A program made the position numbers and the translations under genes. Shown in pieces: positions 35,305 to 47,381 of a stretch of 64,000 nucleotides of DNA; position 1 is the stretch's first letter, and each line of letters begins with the position of its first letter. This stretch comes from Laguncularia racemosa (lineage: Eukaryota > Streptophyta > Magnoliopsida > Myrtales > Combretaceae): contig JBBMOL010000136.1 in the NCBI GenBank assembly GCA_037954665.1, positions 1,686,501-1,750,500 of the forward strand. Direction: 5' to 3'. A model generated the notes under the pieces. It had not been told where the DNA came from. It searched no databases and saw only the letters and a list, made by a program, of their open reading frames with translations.

Positions 35305-36940
35305 TGATAGAGCCATTTTATACTTAATCTTTATAGTATAAATTGTGCTAATTCATTATTGATTTTATAGAAATCATAAGGAGATGGTACTTAATTCTAT
35401 TATGGTGATAAATCAGGTTAAATGGAGTCAAGGGTGCCAATTCAAGTAAATTAGAGAAGTCATCTACAACTTGGTTCAAAGACAAGGATTTACACCGCCG
35501 GAGGAAGTACATGGGCGTGTAATTGAAGTACACGGCCGTATACTTGGTTTTGAATCAACAGGAAGATACACGGTTGAAATACACGGCCGTGTATCTGCCT
35601 AGGGGGAAGCACGGTTTGAGGCACGACCATAGTGCAAATCGTGTTACACATTGGACAAGAAGGCGAAAATGTGGACTTTCAACAGAGAGAGACACGGCTT
35701 AGGGCACGGCCGTGGTGGCAGCCGTGGTGGAAGCTAGACGTGCCAAGGAGAAGAAATTTTGGAACTTTGACAGAGGATGACACGGCCTAGGATCTAGCCG
35801 TGGTGTAGACCGTGGTACACATTGGACACGGAAGATGATACGTGAATTATGCACAGAGGAAGGCACGGCTTGACCCACGACCGTGTGGTAGGGCGTGCCA
35901 GGCAGACGAAGATTCACTTCTTGAAATCTACTTGGAAAAGGAAAGATATTTTCGTATCTTGCTAGCAAAAGATCACATGCCATCCCTCTAACAATATAAA
36001 TAGAGCCAACCCTAGAGGGTGAGGACAACTTTTTAATTTTTAATCTGGAATCTTTGGATCTTGAAGAACCTTGGACCATCTTGGAGGTGGAACAGGCAAC
36101 CGGGTTCATCATGTTTTTACCTTTTATTTTCGTTTTATTGATGAACATGAGTAGCTAAGCTACTTTTCTAGCCAAAGGGTCATAGATGTTTAATTCTCCA
36201 CGAATTGTGAGGTCTAATTGACTTGTATTTAATCTATTCGTTGTTTTCGGATATTCATATATCTTCTGATCGTTTTGTCATTATTATCTTTGTTGATTGG
36301 TACGAATAGAGCTCTTCTACTCAATTAGCAAGTTAATATATTGTCAACTAGCACGTCAAATCCGTAATTGTTTGATTGTTCTAGTCTCAGTGACACAATA
36401 ACATGTTTGATTATAAAATAGATGATCGAATTCATGTTATGGAGGTGTGTGATCATGTTTAAACAGGTTATCTTATAATCTACTGGCATGAATTGGTGGT
36501 CTCTCTAGTTTTTAATGCTATTGGTAGATTAAATCCTAAGCGCTTATCTGGGGTTGTCTAATCGATAAGAGAAATAATCAAAGAGCTTCTCTTGGTTATC
36601 GAGGAAGTACGGCGAGATAGGTTGTTAGAGCTTGTTAATAACCATAACCAGTTTATCTAGGAACAAGAATAGAAAACATTTGTATTGATGATCAATTCCT
36701 TGAATTAAACTATCTTGATTCCTTTGGCTAGGCTTTTATCAATATACGATTCTATTATTTTATTTCGACTTTATTTTGCTTCATAAACAAAACCCCCCCT
36801 TGTTTTCTTTTCATCTTTATGCCCTTTGAATAGAAATATCTTTAACCAATCACTGTGGATTCGACCCTACTCACCACTATATGCAAATCATATAATTGTC
36901 TAGGAGTAGGTTTTATTTTTGTTGAATTCGACACCCATCA
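35305..36940 (+). repeat. A2 3' LTR
   Basis: 1,636 bp, slightly shorter than the 5' LTR mainly through loss in the CACGG-repeat block. A near-palindrome (AAGTACACGGCCGTATACTT) lies at about 35525. Followed by CTGGT. Confidence 0.92.
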
Positions 36941-38748
36941 CTGGTCTTGGGAAATCATAGGAAATAGAGATATAAGAATTGAAGAACCAGATGGTGAAGA
37001 TAAGGAAGTGGATGAAGCAAATTTAAAAGCAAAAACTCTTCTTCTCTCAACAATTGCTCCAATAGAATTATCTGATCTCATCATGTAAAATAGTAAAAGA
37101 AATTTGAGATATGCTCTAAAATATGCATGAAGGATTAAAAGAAATAAAAGTTACACATATCAATTTGCTCCTTCGTCAATATGAACTTTTCAAGATGCTA
37201 TAAGGAGAAGAAATTAAGGATACATTTTGAAAGACTCATAGTTATCACAAATGAATTATCTTAACTTAACAAGAAAATAAGCAATCAAGACATTGTTTGA
37301 AAGATTCTAATAATATTACCTAAAACTTGGACTCTTAAGAAGATAGCAATAGAGAAAGCTTGTGATATGAAAAAGCTTACACTTAGCAAGTTACAAAGTA
37401 AACTTATGGCTTATGAAACCAAATTGTTAAAATATGAGAATGCACCAACTACAACAAAAGAAGAAAGAAACAAAAAATTCTTATAAAGACATAATGAAAA
37501 TTTATCAAAGAAAACCAATTCTAACAAAACTCATTTGAGAGAAAGGGATAAGGAAATCATATGCTATAAATGCAAGAAGATAGGCCACATTAAATAGGAA
37601 TGCCTTGTACTTGTAAAGAGGATTGAAAGTTAGAAAAAGAAAGATAAATCTCTCTTGACTACCTAGAGTGACCTAAATGATTTAAAAGGAGAAGATGAAA
37701 GCTTAGGAAATGATGAAGTAGGAGTGTGTCAAATGGAAGGATTAGAGGTATATTCCTATTCTAACCATGATTCAAGTTTTGATGATATATATGCTGAACT
37801 ACTAAGTACTTTATCTAAATCAAAAGAAAAAATTACAAAACTTGAAAATGAAAATAGAATCTTGAGAGATGAATAGGATATCCTTACACAAATGAATACT
37901 CATTTGAAAGAAGAAAATGAAGTACTAACAAACGATAATAAAGTATTGAGACATGACAAGGAGACCTTATCCAAAGAAAATACAACACTGAAAGAAGAGA
38001 CATAAAATTTACAAATACTTAATGAAGAAATATCATAATCATTGAAAAATACGTTTAGAAAATTTGATGAAAGTGACAAAAAGTTGCAAATACTCTTATC
38101 AAGTCAACAATATGATTTAACTAAGGAAGGATTAGGATATGAGGAAGAAGAAAGTTCAAAGGATATAGGAAAAACCATATTTGTCAAAAGAAAATAAATA
38201 TTAGCTAATGTCTCAAAAAATGTCAACATAAAACAACAAACAACATAGTGGAAGGAAAGAGTATTTGAAGGGAAGAAATGTCAATCTTTGGAATGGAAGA
38301 AATTTTAACATTCGGAATAGAATAAATTTCAACTTTTACAATGGAGGAATCCCAACAATTTGAATAGAAGAGATGGAAGCAACAACAAGTACATGGAACA
38401 AAAGAAAAACAAGTATGTATCTAAGATCCCCTATGAATGTTATTTCTATGATAAAGTAGGACATATAGACAAGTATCTTTATTTCAAAAATTATAAATTA
38501 AGTAAAAGAAATAAAGTAGGAAAGTCAAATGTCAATTATATAGGGGATAAATTAATGTGGATATGTAAAGTTAAGTAATATTTGTGACTCAAACCTTATA
38601 TTTGGGAATTAAATATTGATAAATAAAAATCCATTCTAGCACCAAAAACACAGTCTTTAAAACCTCCCATCATATAGAAAGTCCCTCATAAAATTGCTCA
38701 TCTCTTTCCGAACCCTAAAAATCTATCAAAGCTGAAAACCTTAACCTT

Positions 38749-39480
38749 ATGGCCCCTTTTAGAAAGTTGATTCTAAAAGTTATGGTGAAGGATCATTTAT
38801 AGATATGTATTACCTAGATTTTGATTACTTCAAGGTTCATCGAATAGAAGTAGAAGCAATGTTAAAATGGTATGGATGGGGTGATTTTTGTAGCATTTAA
38901 GAGCTTGCATACAAAGAAGCTATAGTAGAAACCTATTCAAGTTTGAATTTGAGTACACTTGAGGTGTTAAACTCGTGGGTAGGAATGAAGTAAGTACATA
39001 TCAATAAAGAAGACATTAAAAAGTATTTCCATTTCACTAAAATTTAGGATTATGAATTTTTTTAGTAGTTGAAGGAAGGACAACCTATTTAGTCATCTAA
39101 GTGAAGGATAGGCAATTAAATCAAAAGAAAATGGAGTATTATACTAAGGATTTCATAATGATAAATTAAATTTTGTTTAAGGCAGTTTATTTTTATGTTT
39201 TAACAAAAGAAGATGGTACTACCATAATAACAACAAATCATGTAAAGCTGAGCATAACTTAGAAAGTTGGCTTTGAGTTTGATTTAGTCAGACACTTAAT
39301 TACCTATATTCGTAACATGGTAAAGAACAAAAGTTATGTTTTAAGACATGTTCTGACAAAGCTTTTCAAATTCAAAGGAGTAAATATGGAACATAAACCA
39401 TATACTCTTGTTTATCTTAAAGTTCTAGGGTAATAGAAAATAGAAGTAACCTTTGTAGTTTATTGCTTAGTTTGGAGGTC
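38749..39480 (+). pseudogene. S2 accessory ORF remnant
   Basis: From ATG 38749 (MAPFRK) the frame-shifted translation includes LDFDYFKVHRIE, WGDFCSI, AYKEAIVETYSSL and INKEDIKKYFHF. These align in order with VDFNFF, CMELCST, ECVKEFYGSL and ISRADVIKCLHLHD of S1. Numerous stops. Its survival without pol shows that the accessory ORF is an old, stable part of this lineage rather than a one-off capture. Confidence 0.65.
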
Positions 39481-39519
39481 TAAGGTAGAGAATTTGATGT
39501 GCTTTGATACCAAAAATTA

Positions 39520-40347
39520 TGATGTTCTCAATTGGAATCTCAACACCAATTAACAAGAACACATATGCGATTGATTCTATTCCAATTATAATAGGCATGA
39601 ACAAAATGAAGACAAAATCCTTAAATTAGCGTGAATTCAAGATTAACAATATCAAATGGCATGAACCAAATTGGAAGTACTATGAGGGAATTCCAATATC
39701 AATCAAATATAAAGTAACAATGCAATTCCAATCCTTACAATTGGCTTGTAACCCTAGCAATACATGAAACCTAATTTGGCATGAAAGGAACACATAAAAG
39801 ATCAACCAATTACAACGAGATATTACTCACTAGCAATAATTGGATGCAACTTAGAAAATCTTGACATGACTCACAAGAATTCCTAAGCCAACTCGTCACA
39901 ATCTCACAAGTGAAATTGATAGGAGTAGATGACGTGAAGAGAGGCTCCTACAATAATAAAAGACAAGTGTATATTGTTCAAAAAGCTCCCTTCTAACCTT
40001 ACTTAGTAAGTATTTATACTTGCTCTAATTAAGGCAAAATCAACAAAATAAAATTACAAGTAAAACCTACAAGTGACCGACTTTGAATCAACCAAAGACA
40101 ATTACAAATAAACTTTCAATTCTTTGATTTATGTAGGTCCATGAATAACCTACAAGCTGAGCTTTAGTGAATTTATTCACCGTCTTGTAAAAACCGACAA
40201 AATGCACAACAAATATGTAATAGAAAATAAGATACTAAACAAATATTCTTGGGGTCTGATTGTTCAAAGAGGACCCTTATAGCCAAATTTTGTAACCCTT
40301 TGGCTCTTGCCCTAGTGATAAGTCCTGTAGGCATATGATTTTTAACA
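39520..40347 (-). repeat. Array LTR 1 (M2)
   Basis: 828 bp; minus strand starts TGTTAAAAATCATATG and ends in GAACATCA. TATA palindrome at 40005-40024 (one change). Just outside, at 39501-39512, is GCTTTGATACCA, the complement of a primer-binding site. Confidence 0.8.
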
Positions 40348-40592
40348 TCTCCTCGAGCCTTAGGGAGATTTGCCTTCAAATCTAATAGGTCTTCATGAAC
40401 ATCATTGGGTAAATGGAATGACAGGTCTGTAACATTAAATGTAGTAGAGACTCTGTATCCTCTCGACAATTTATCTGTAAAAATATCACTATAGTCACCC
40501 AGTACCTGAGATACCACAGGCGGTAGATGCTCTCGCCCCTCCATCTCTAGGATATACCTCATCTGCAATAAATATAATGGTCTATCATCCAC
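40173..40592 (-). pseudogene. M2 pol tail reading into the LTR
   Basis: Open frame of 139 codons. The first part (RYILEMEG, PPVVSQVLGDYSDIF) is the segment that normally precedes reverse transcriptase. It is joined directly to the region after integrase (YRVSTTFNVTDL, LDLKANLPKARGD), so reverse transcriptase, RNase H and integrase are missing. The frame then crosses the LTR border at 40347 and continues about 58 codons into the LTR as TGLITRARAKGLQNLA. M3 has the same join. Confidence 0.78.
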
Positions 40593-40639
40593 TATGGCCT
40601 TCCCTAACTCAAACTATCCCACTAGTAAGGTCTTCTTCT

Positions 40640-40850
40640 TCCTAGTTATACTTATATGTCTCTGAACTTCTTGGTCCTTTGAAGGTTTACTCATCTGCCT
40701 CTGAACTTCTTAGAACTTTGAAGGTTTATTTATCTGCCTCTGAACCTTTTGGTCCTCTGAAGGTTGACTCATCTGCCTCTGAACCTCTTGGTCCTCTGAA
40801 GTTTAACTCATCTACCTTTGGACCTCTTGCACCTCTAATGGTGACATTGG
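40640..40850 (-). repeat. 39-bp (13-codon) tandem repeats in M2
   Basis: Four to five imperfect copies of a 39-bp unit (plus strand TCATCTGCCTCTGAACC then TCTTGGTCCTCTGAAGG). The unit is a multiple of three and lies between protease and the pol tail. M3 has only about two copies (about 52640-52710), so the number varies between units. Confidence 0.75.
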
Positions 40851-41023
40851 GTTTAACACTATACGTTTACCCTCCTGTTGGAACATATAAGTATTTCTAT
40901 AGCTATCATGCAAAACCCTCCTGTCATAGAAACAATGCCTGCCAAGCAATATATAGGATGTACACACGGGAAGGATATCACATACAATCTCATCATGATA
41001 TTTATCCCTTATACTCTAGCCCT

Positions 41024-41342
41024 TTAGGTAACATGCAAACTACCCTTCTCACTCAGCCAATGCAATTTATAGGGTTTTGGATGTGAGGTAGTTATAAGTT
41101 TCAATTTCGATACTAATAATGCAGCCAGTACATTAGTATAACTACCGCCATCAATAATAATAGCACATAGATTACCTTGTACTCTATAAGAGGTATGGAA
41201 CAAATTTTCCCTCCGTTCATCATCAATGGTAGGAAACAAAGTCAAAGTTTGGTGTAGTACATTAATAGATAAATACAAATCACCTCCCTCCTGAGTATTG
41301 GCCTCATTGCTAAGTCCCCGATTCATAATATCATTTTGACAT
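41024..41342 (-). pseudogene. M2 gag N-terminus fused to protease
   Basis: ATG at 41340-41342 corresponds to the gag start of M4 and M5, with one extra base soon after. About a dozen residues (NEANTQ) are followed at once by the protease lead-in DLYLSINVLH and IIIDGGSYTNVLAALLV. The gag core and zinc knuckle seen in M4 are deleted. The protease site reads D-G-G. Confidence 0.7.
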
Positions 41343-42389
41343 GGTTGATGAATTCATCTTTTGACACACTAAACAAATCAATACAACTACAATACACTTC
41401 ATGTCAAAATACAACACACATAACACCCCTTTTCAACCTTATAACAATACTTCACACACACACACTTCTACGGTTCAACACAACACTAAAATAATAGACA
41501 CTCCATGGCTCCATACACATACTTCCACACTTCAACAAACAACACTCACTTCACGGTACAAGCTTTAATCACAACATCACTCTACGCTACACACACACTC
41601 ATGGTGCAGCACCCTATTCTACGACTTCACTCACTTTACAACATAAAGTGCACTCCTCCTAAGCTTCACACACCCACGGCACACTCTACAACCATGACAA
41701 CAAATGCAATTAGAAGTAATTATGGACACTTCTCTAAATGGCAAGCTAATTATTCCAACTAGTTAAAGTGTATTTAAATGATCAATACACAATAACTTCT
41801 GCACCTAATGATTGCTTTTGAAATTAAAAAATGAACCACAACACACACTCTTCTATGCCATACACACACACAATTCACCACAGTGCAACACCTTTTAACC
41901 ACACACACTCACTTCACTACAGTATAACACCCTGGTAGTGAACAACAATGGAAACAATTAACGATGCTTCTCCAAATGGTAAGTAAACAATTCAAAATAG
42001 TTAAAGTGTATTATGATAAACAATACACAATAACTTGTTCAACTTAATGTTTGCTTTTGAATTTCAAATTGTTTCCAAATCCTCCATGCAATTGAAAACA
42101 AAATCTGGAAATGAAAATGCACTCTAGTTCCGAAATCCTCAAGATAATGCACTTCCCTTCTTCCTCAAACAAGCATTTCACAGTAAGATGAAGAATACAA
42201 AGATCAATTCTGAAATTTACACTTCTAAATCCGCAACATTAAGGTATATCACAATACAATCATTTATAATTACTTCAATTCCACTTCAAATGACTTCAAT
42301 TAAGAAATGGATGAATAAGAACCCTAAATCCCAAATTGAAAATCACACAAATCCCTTCTCAAAACCTTTGCTCTAACAATAAAAAATTA
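41343..42389 (-). other. M2 leader and degenerate PBS
   Basis: About 1 kb without genes, rich in CA/ACAC words on the plus strand (GT on the transcribed strand). PBS complement GCTCTAACAATA at 42370-42381, a mutated form of GCTCTGATACCA. Confidence 0.65.
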
Positions 42390-43257
42390 TGATGTGCCCT
42401 ACAATTCCAATTGCAAACATACTAATACAAGTGCGTGATCACCAAAACAATCCAACAAAGGCATGGTCAATAACAAGTTCTTGAACCCTAATTCATGTGG
42501 ATTCAAATGGCAATGATGCCAAATTGTGATGAGGAACAATGCAATTGTATAATAGGGGTAAAAATATAAATGAACCGAATTCCACTCAAATAAGACTTGA
42601 ATCAAATCTAAAAAATAGGAACCCTAATTCACGTGAAAGATAACAAGTAACACAACCAATTTGTATCTAGATATGATGCACTAGAAAAAAATTGGTAGCA
42701 ACTAGAGAAAGATTGATATTACTCACAATCTCCTTAAGCTAATCTTGCCTCAATTTCACAAGTGAAATTGATAAGAGTAAGGTTTGCATGTAAGGACTCT
42801 CTTCACGGAAAAAAGGTGTATTTTCTCAAGTTCGAAAAGCTCCTTCTAAACCCTACTTAGAAAGTATTTATACTTGCTCCAATTAGGGTAAAAACAACAA
42901 AACCAAATTACAATAAAACCAATCAAATGGTCGGTTCTCAAACATAAAAATACAAGTATAAATAAGTCTTCAATTGGTTGGTTCTTCACTTCAATAGAAC
43001 ACTTGTGGACCGGTTCTTCTTTGATTTATGTAGGTCCATGAATAACTCACAAACTGAGCTTTAGCGAGTTTATCCATCGTTTTGTAAAAACCGATAAGTG
43101 TACCTGCTGGAATGAATAACAAATATGTAATAGAAAAGAAGATACTAAACAAATATTCTCGGGGTTTGATTGTTCAAAGAGGACCCTCACAGCCAAATTT
43201 TGTAACCCTTTAGCTCTTACTCTTATGATAGGTCCTTTAGGAATTTGATTCCTATCA
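42390..43257 (-). repeat. Array LTR 2, shared by M2 and M3
   Basis: 868 bp; minus strand TGATAGGAATCAAATTCC to GGGCACATCA. It has the M2 PBS on its left and the M3 polypurine tract on its right (TCTCCTCGGGCCT, 43258-43270), so it is 5' LTR to one unit and 3' LTR to the other. TATA palindrome at 42859-42878. Confidence 0.82.
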
Positions 43258-43375
43258 TCTCCTCGGGCCTCAAGGAGATTAGCCCTCAAATCTGACAGGT
43301 CTTCATGAACATCACTGGGAAAATAAAGTAACAAGTCTGTAACCTTAAATGTAGCAGAGACTCTGTATCCTCTAG
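43047..43375 (-). pseudogene. M3 pol tail reading into the LTR
   Basis: The frame VSATFKVTDL, DLRANLLEARGDD crosses the LTR border at 43257 and goes on as GPIIRVRAKGLQNLA for about 70 codons inside the LTR. It is cut upstream by M4; the missing start lies at about 52444-52620, where the sequence continues in the M2 order. Confidence 0.75.
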
Positions 43376-44401
43376 TGATGTGCTCAAAACCAAGGTCTAA
43401 GTACAATCAAATGAATCAAAGAAACAATCTCAACTCAAGCATATGAACTGGTTCAATTGGATTAGGAAATTGCGTGAACCCTAAAGGAAATTTGTTGAAA
43501 TCCAAAGGCTCAAAGATGCAATCTACAATCCAACAAGGATAAACTTCACCAATTAACAATAAAAAACAAGTGAAATCCACGTGAATTACACAAAGATGAC
43601 AAGTTTCAATTTCGTGATTCTCCTCTTTCCACAATGAAAATTCACGTCAACAATGATTCAATAAAATTAAAGATGATAACCAATGCTAAAAACCTTTCAA
43701 TCATATAACATGACAATTGATCATAATTGCAATCAAAATCTGACCAAGAACATCCAAATCAACCCTAGATATGACTCACTAGTGATGAAAAGGAAACACA
43801 ACAAAGAAGAAATTGATATTACTCACAATTGCCTTTTGTTGCACTCGCCACAATTTCAACTCTTGGAAATTGAAATTGATAAGAGAAATTGGATCTAGGG
43901 AAACCTTAAGCCCTCTCACGAAAATGTGAAGATAATTCTGAAAATTTTAGCCTCCTCAAACCCTACTATAAGCAAGTATTTATACTTGCTACCCCTACGG
44001 TTAGAAAATGGTCAAAAATTACAAGTATGCCACTTTTAAGGTAGCTGGTCCTAAATGGAAATTACAATAAAAAATGAAAGTGTCCTAAAAGAAAAAAAAA
44101 TACAACATAAAATAGTCCATAGAAAAATTACAAAGTACAAAAATATGATAAGTCTTCATGAGCTAATGCTTCGGAATGGAAACAATCGTAGCGGGTCTTT
44201 GATTGTAAATTTGAAGATGTCCCGTATCCATCAACTAGTGTAGGACATATTGGCATCCCATGGAGAATTATTATTGTACCTGTAAGATTATTTCTCCAAT
44301 ATTTATTAGAATAAAAGATATAAAGTAAAAATATAAGCAATTTGGACCATCAGCCAAATCTAGTTCTGAAGGTATAGGTGGTGCCGGAAAATTTCTTACC
44401 A
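43376..44401 (-). repeat. M4 3' LTR
   Basis: 1,026 bp; minus strand TGGTAAGAAATTTTCC to TTGAGCACATCA. TATA palindrome at 43971-43990. Polypurine tract (minus strand GAAGCCCGAGGAGA) at 44402-44415. Close to its partner at 51416-52438 by eye. Confidence 0.9.
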
Positions 44402-44640
44402 TCTCCTCGGGCTTCTGAAAGATTTGCCCTCAAATCTAGAGGATCAGTTTTGGAACTGAAGCCTGATGTCTCTTTTGACCCGCTCTTCCGGCTATCAAAT
44501 GTAGTGGAAGTAGTTTTGATCTGTTCTTGAAACTGATGTACCTCAGATGGAGTCATTAGTGATAGAACTATGCGAGACTCGCCTATACTGAACATGTAGG
44601 TGTTTCTAAACCCATCATGTAACACTTGCCGATCAAACAA
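44350..44640 (-). pseudogene. M4 protease-to-pol-tail fusion
   Basis: It starts after LLLGRP with the usual protease follow-on (FDRQVLHDGFRNTYMF), continues EVHQFQEQIK, and then passes straight to DLRANLSEARGD, the segment after integrase. The join shows a deletion of the entire reverse transcriptase to integrase block. The frame continues about 17 codons into the LTR. Confidence 0.78.
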
Positions 44641-45417
44641 CTAAGGTCGACCCAATAGCAAATGGAATGCATGCATAGGGATTATTACATCACACAGGAT
44701 CTCATCATGATATTGCCCAACACTCATAGGGACCTTCACCCTTAGTGTAACATACATACTGCTTCGATTATCCAGCCAATGCAAGTTATAAAGGCTAGGA
44801 TGTGGAATAGTGGACAAATGTAATTTGTCTACTAGTGCAGCAGATATAACATTCGTGTAACTACCACTATCGATGATGAGTACACAAAGGTTAACTCTGA
44901 TTCTACAAGAGGTGTGAAATATGTTCTCCCTCTGAATGTCTCTAGTATCAAGAGATATAGTTAGAACCCTGCATAACACATTAATGGGTAGATATTGTTC
45001 ACCTGTACGCTCCTCATGTGTCTTCGCAGTCTGGTCATCATAATACTCCTGCAGTGCCATTGGTAAATCTGTAGGTTCAGTTTGTTCATTGTCATCCTCA
45101 ACATCTTCCCCAATGCCCTCCATAATAGTCATCACCTTCTTATTTGGACATTGTGCTGCCATATGCCCAAATCCCATGCATTTAAAGAACTTGATCTGGC
45201 GTACCTTTCCACTAGTAGATCTGGGAACAGTCTGCCTCACATCTGGCATTATTACCTCTTTACCCTTCCTAGTAGGTAAATTTTCTCTAGTAGTATTTGG
45301 GGAAGTTTTGTCCACTGCTCTCACTGCCTCATCTACCACCTTTGTTCCCCCTGATCGACCGTTAGCTGCTATGGGTCTGGTAATAGCATTGGGCCTACTG
45401 CTCGGAGCCCTAAACAA
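44641..45417 (-). pseudogene. M4 zinc knuckle and aspartic protease
   Basis: 258-codon open frame. Near residue 80 is a CCHC knuckle whose first Cys is Phe (FKCMGFGHMAAQC). An acidic linker follows, then a complete-looking retropepsin domain with LIIDSGSYTNVISAALV and a closing HLLLGRP. It belongs to the gag-pol of the chromovirus-like M family. It is out of frame with the gag upstream, so a frameshift separates them (45420-45670). Confidence 0.85.
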
Positions 45418-45670
45418 GTTGGACCTCCTTTACCTCTCCACTTTCAAGGGCAACTGAATAGCTTCATCAAGTGTACTATAGCACTGCAGCTCAATAACAC
45501 ACGCTATTTCATATTTCAAGCTTGAGACGAAGCATGTTACGATTTATTCTAGAGGTTCAATGGACCCACATCTAATCATGAGGGTTTCAAATTTCTACAC
45601 ATAATCATCCACTGTCTTACCTCCCTACCTCAAGGTCTACAGTCGCAGAAACAGTTCCTGTTTGTAGTGC

Positions 45671-46261
45671 TCAAGAATGAATCTTTTTCTCAACACCCTT
45701 TTCATCCCTACACTTGCTGATAATCAAATTCTTCCACCATAATGCAACGTATCCTATAAACTCGACAGCAGCTAATCGGACTCTGGTATTATCATTGATC
45801 TCATAACATTTAAAGAGACCCTCAACTTTATCCTCCCAATCCAAATAATCATTAGTTGATCCCTTGCCATCATAAGAAGGCATTTGCAGTTTCACATACT
45901 CCAAGCCCCGAGGTGACCTGAAATCCCTATTCTGATATGGATTAGCCCCAAAGTTGTCATCCCTTTCTTCCCTATATGGAAGATGTTCCTCACCCATCCT
46001 TCTATTTAGATTTCCATCTCCCACTACCCTATCTCTCTAAGGATTCTATGGAACTACCCGAGGTGGTGCCTAATGGTTTACCACTGGTGATTGTGGTAAT
46101 GTCATTCTGTCAATCCTAGTTGCTAGAGTAGCAACTATGGTAGTAAGATCCTGGAGTTGTTATTCCAAAGTCCTCCTACCTGCAACATTATAACCCTGAC
46201 CTCCACCAACCTGACTATTGGCATCATCGCCAATTCCCCCATTCACACTATCATTTGACAT
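45671..46261 (-). pseudogene. M4 gag, with stops
   Basis: ATG at 46261 (MSNDSVNGGIGDDANSQ). After some stops comes a clear gag core: DDNFG, KLQMPSYDGKGSTNDYLDWE, LFKCYEI, VRLAAVEFIGYVALWWKN. The same N-terminus opens the M5 frame at 49562. Several TAG/TGA codons and a frameshift at about 45665 make it non-functional. Confidence 0.8.
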
Positions 46262-47381
46262 AGTTGTAGACTCGATATATTGAACCTCAAGGATAATTTG
46301 AAGTAAAGGAGCACACCTCACAACCACACTGCTTCTAATGCCACACAACAACCACTACAAAAGAAAAACACACAAATCCACTTAACTTCACTCAAGGCAC
46401 ATGTATACTATTACAATCCACGTGTAGCACTCTTCTCCACAACAAAATCAATACATTACGGTGCAACACTTCTATAATCCACAGCACTCTTCTCCACAAC
46501 AAATTAACACATCACGGTGCAACACTTCTATAATCCACAAGAAACTCACTTCACAACACAATTTCATGCCAAAATTACTCACACCGCCACTTACACAATA
46601 CACACACAATGCACTTAATTCAAACAAACTATAATATGTTGTAATCCTTCACTACACACAACACTAATAATCACGATTTAGCTCTTCAATTCCATGGCAA
46701 CAACAACAAAATGGAACCAAATATGGATACTTCTCCAAATGGCAAGTAATTGATTCCAACTAGTTAATGTGCAATCAAAGTGATTAATACACAATAGCTC
46801 TATAACTAATGATTGATTTGAATTCAAAATAGTTTCCTAATTCTCCACGCCAATTGAACAAATCTGCTAAAGAAATGACTCTTCCAATTCCGCAATGTCA
46901 AGGAAACAACATACACTCATTAACAATGCTTCAACTATTTGAATCCCCAAATGATGGAATTCAATTCAGGAACCTCCTCTTCTTCCTCAAACAAATAACT
47001 CATGGCAAGGATGAAGACAACAACTTAATTTTCTGAAATTCAATTCAAGTCAAGAGCTTCCCCTATCCTCTTCAACAAATGACTCACGGCAAAGATGAAG
47101 GTAACAAAATTCAATTTTTCTGAAATTCCACTTCCCTCAACTAATCACAATGACCATTTCCCTTTAATCAATCACGGTTACTCAAGAGGGAAAAAGCAAT
47201 TACAAACACTCTACATCTACATCAACAAGCAACAATCATAACACCTTAACAACATAATCAATTACTTCAAATTCCGCTCCTACAATTCGGTTCAAAATGG
47301 TAAGACAACAACCTTTAATTTCCAAATTTCAATTGAAAAATCCCTTCTCACAAACCTCAAGCTCTGATACCAAAGAGATGA
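46262..47381 (-). other. M4 leader and PBS
   Basis: About 1.1 kb of non-coding leader, CA-rich on the plus strand. GCTCTGATACCA at 47361-47372 is the complement of the initiator-Met PBS. The next bases up to GATGA (47377-47381) are the M5 target duplication. Confidence 0.75.

Larger units (their letters stand above)
29964..36940 (+). mobile_element. Non-autonomous Athila-like LTR retrotransposon A2
   Basis: Sister of A1 on the plus strand: LTRs 29964-31621 and 35305-36940, internal region 3,683 bp, target duplication CCGGT/CTGGT (29959-29963 and 36941-36945, one mismatch). It is inserted in the gag of S2. It has the same order as A1: tRNA-Asp PBS, 754-codon gag-protease, non-coding 3' part, polypurine tract, no pol. 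Two copies with the same deletion show that this pol-less form was itself mobilised, presumably by enzymes of a full Athila element. Confidence 0.92.
29850..38578 (+). pseudogene. S2 gag, interrupted by A2 and by point mutations
   Basis: ATG 29850 corresponds to the S1 gag start; the first part reads KAPYYNGSNF and runs through a frameshift to TDYR, then A2 intervenes. The frame resumes after 36945 with SWEIIG and LLLSTIAP, and aligns with S1 gag throughout. A first zinc knuckle (CYKCKKIGHIK) lies near 37560-37605, then an acidic part, a coiled coil with several stops, and a second knuckle (CYFYDKVGHIDKYLYF, Cys positions partly lost) ending at 38578. The exact continuation of the codons across A2 identifies the insertion site. 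Non-functional. Confidence 0.82.
28677..39500 (+). mobile_element. Decayed Sirevirus-like element S2, split by A2
   Basis: The 5' LTR (28677-29804) starts TGTTAATATC and aligns with the S1 LTR start. It is followed by a PBS-like TGGTGTCAAAGC and a gag resembling S1 gag. Insertion of A2 splits gag. After gag (ends 38578) the sequence passes within about 170 bp to a remnant of the S1-type accessory ORF, so the whole pol has been lost. No 3' LTR is present: the element is cut at about 39500 by the M2/M3 array. Many stops show it is much older than S1. Confidence 0.8.

Noticed and set aside
40640..40850. CRISPR-like array
   Set aside because: Units are contiguous 39-bp repeats without spacers, within a retrotransposon frame in plant DNA.
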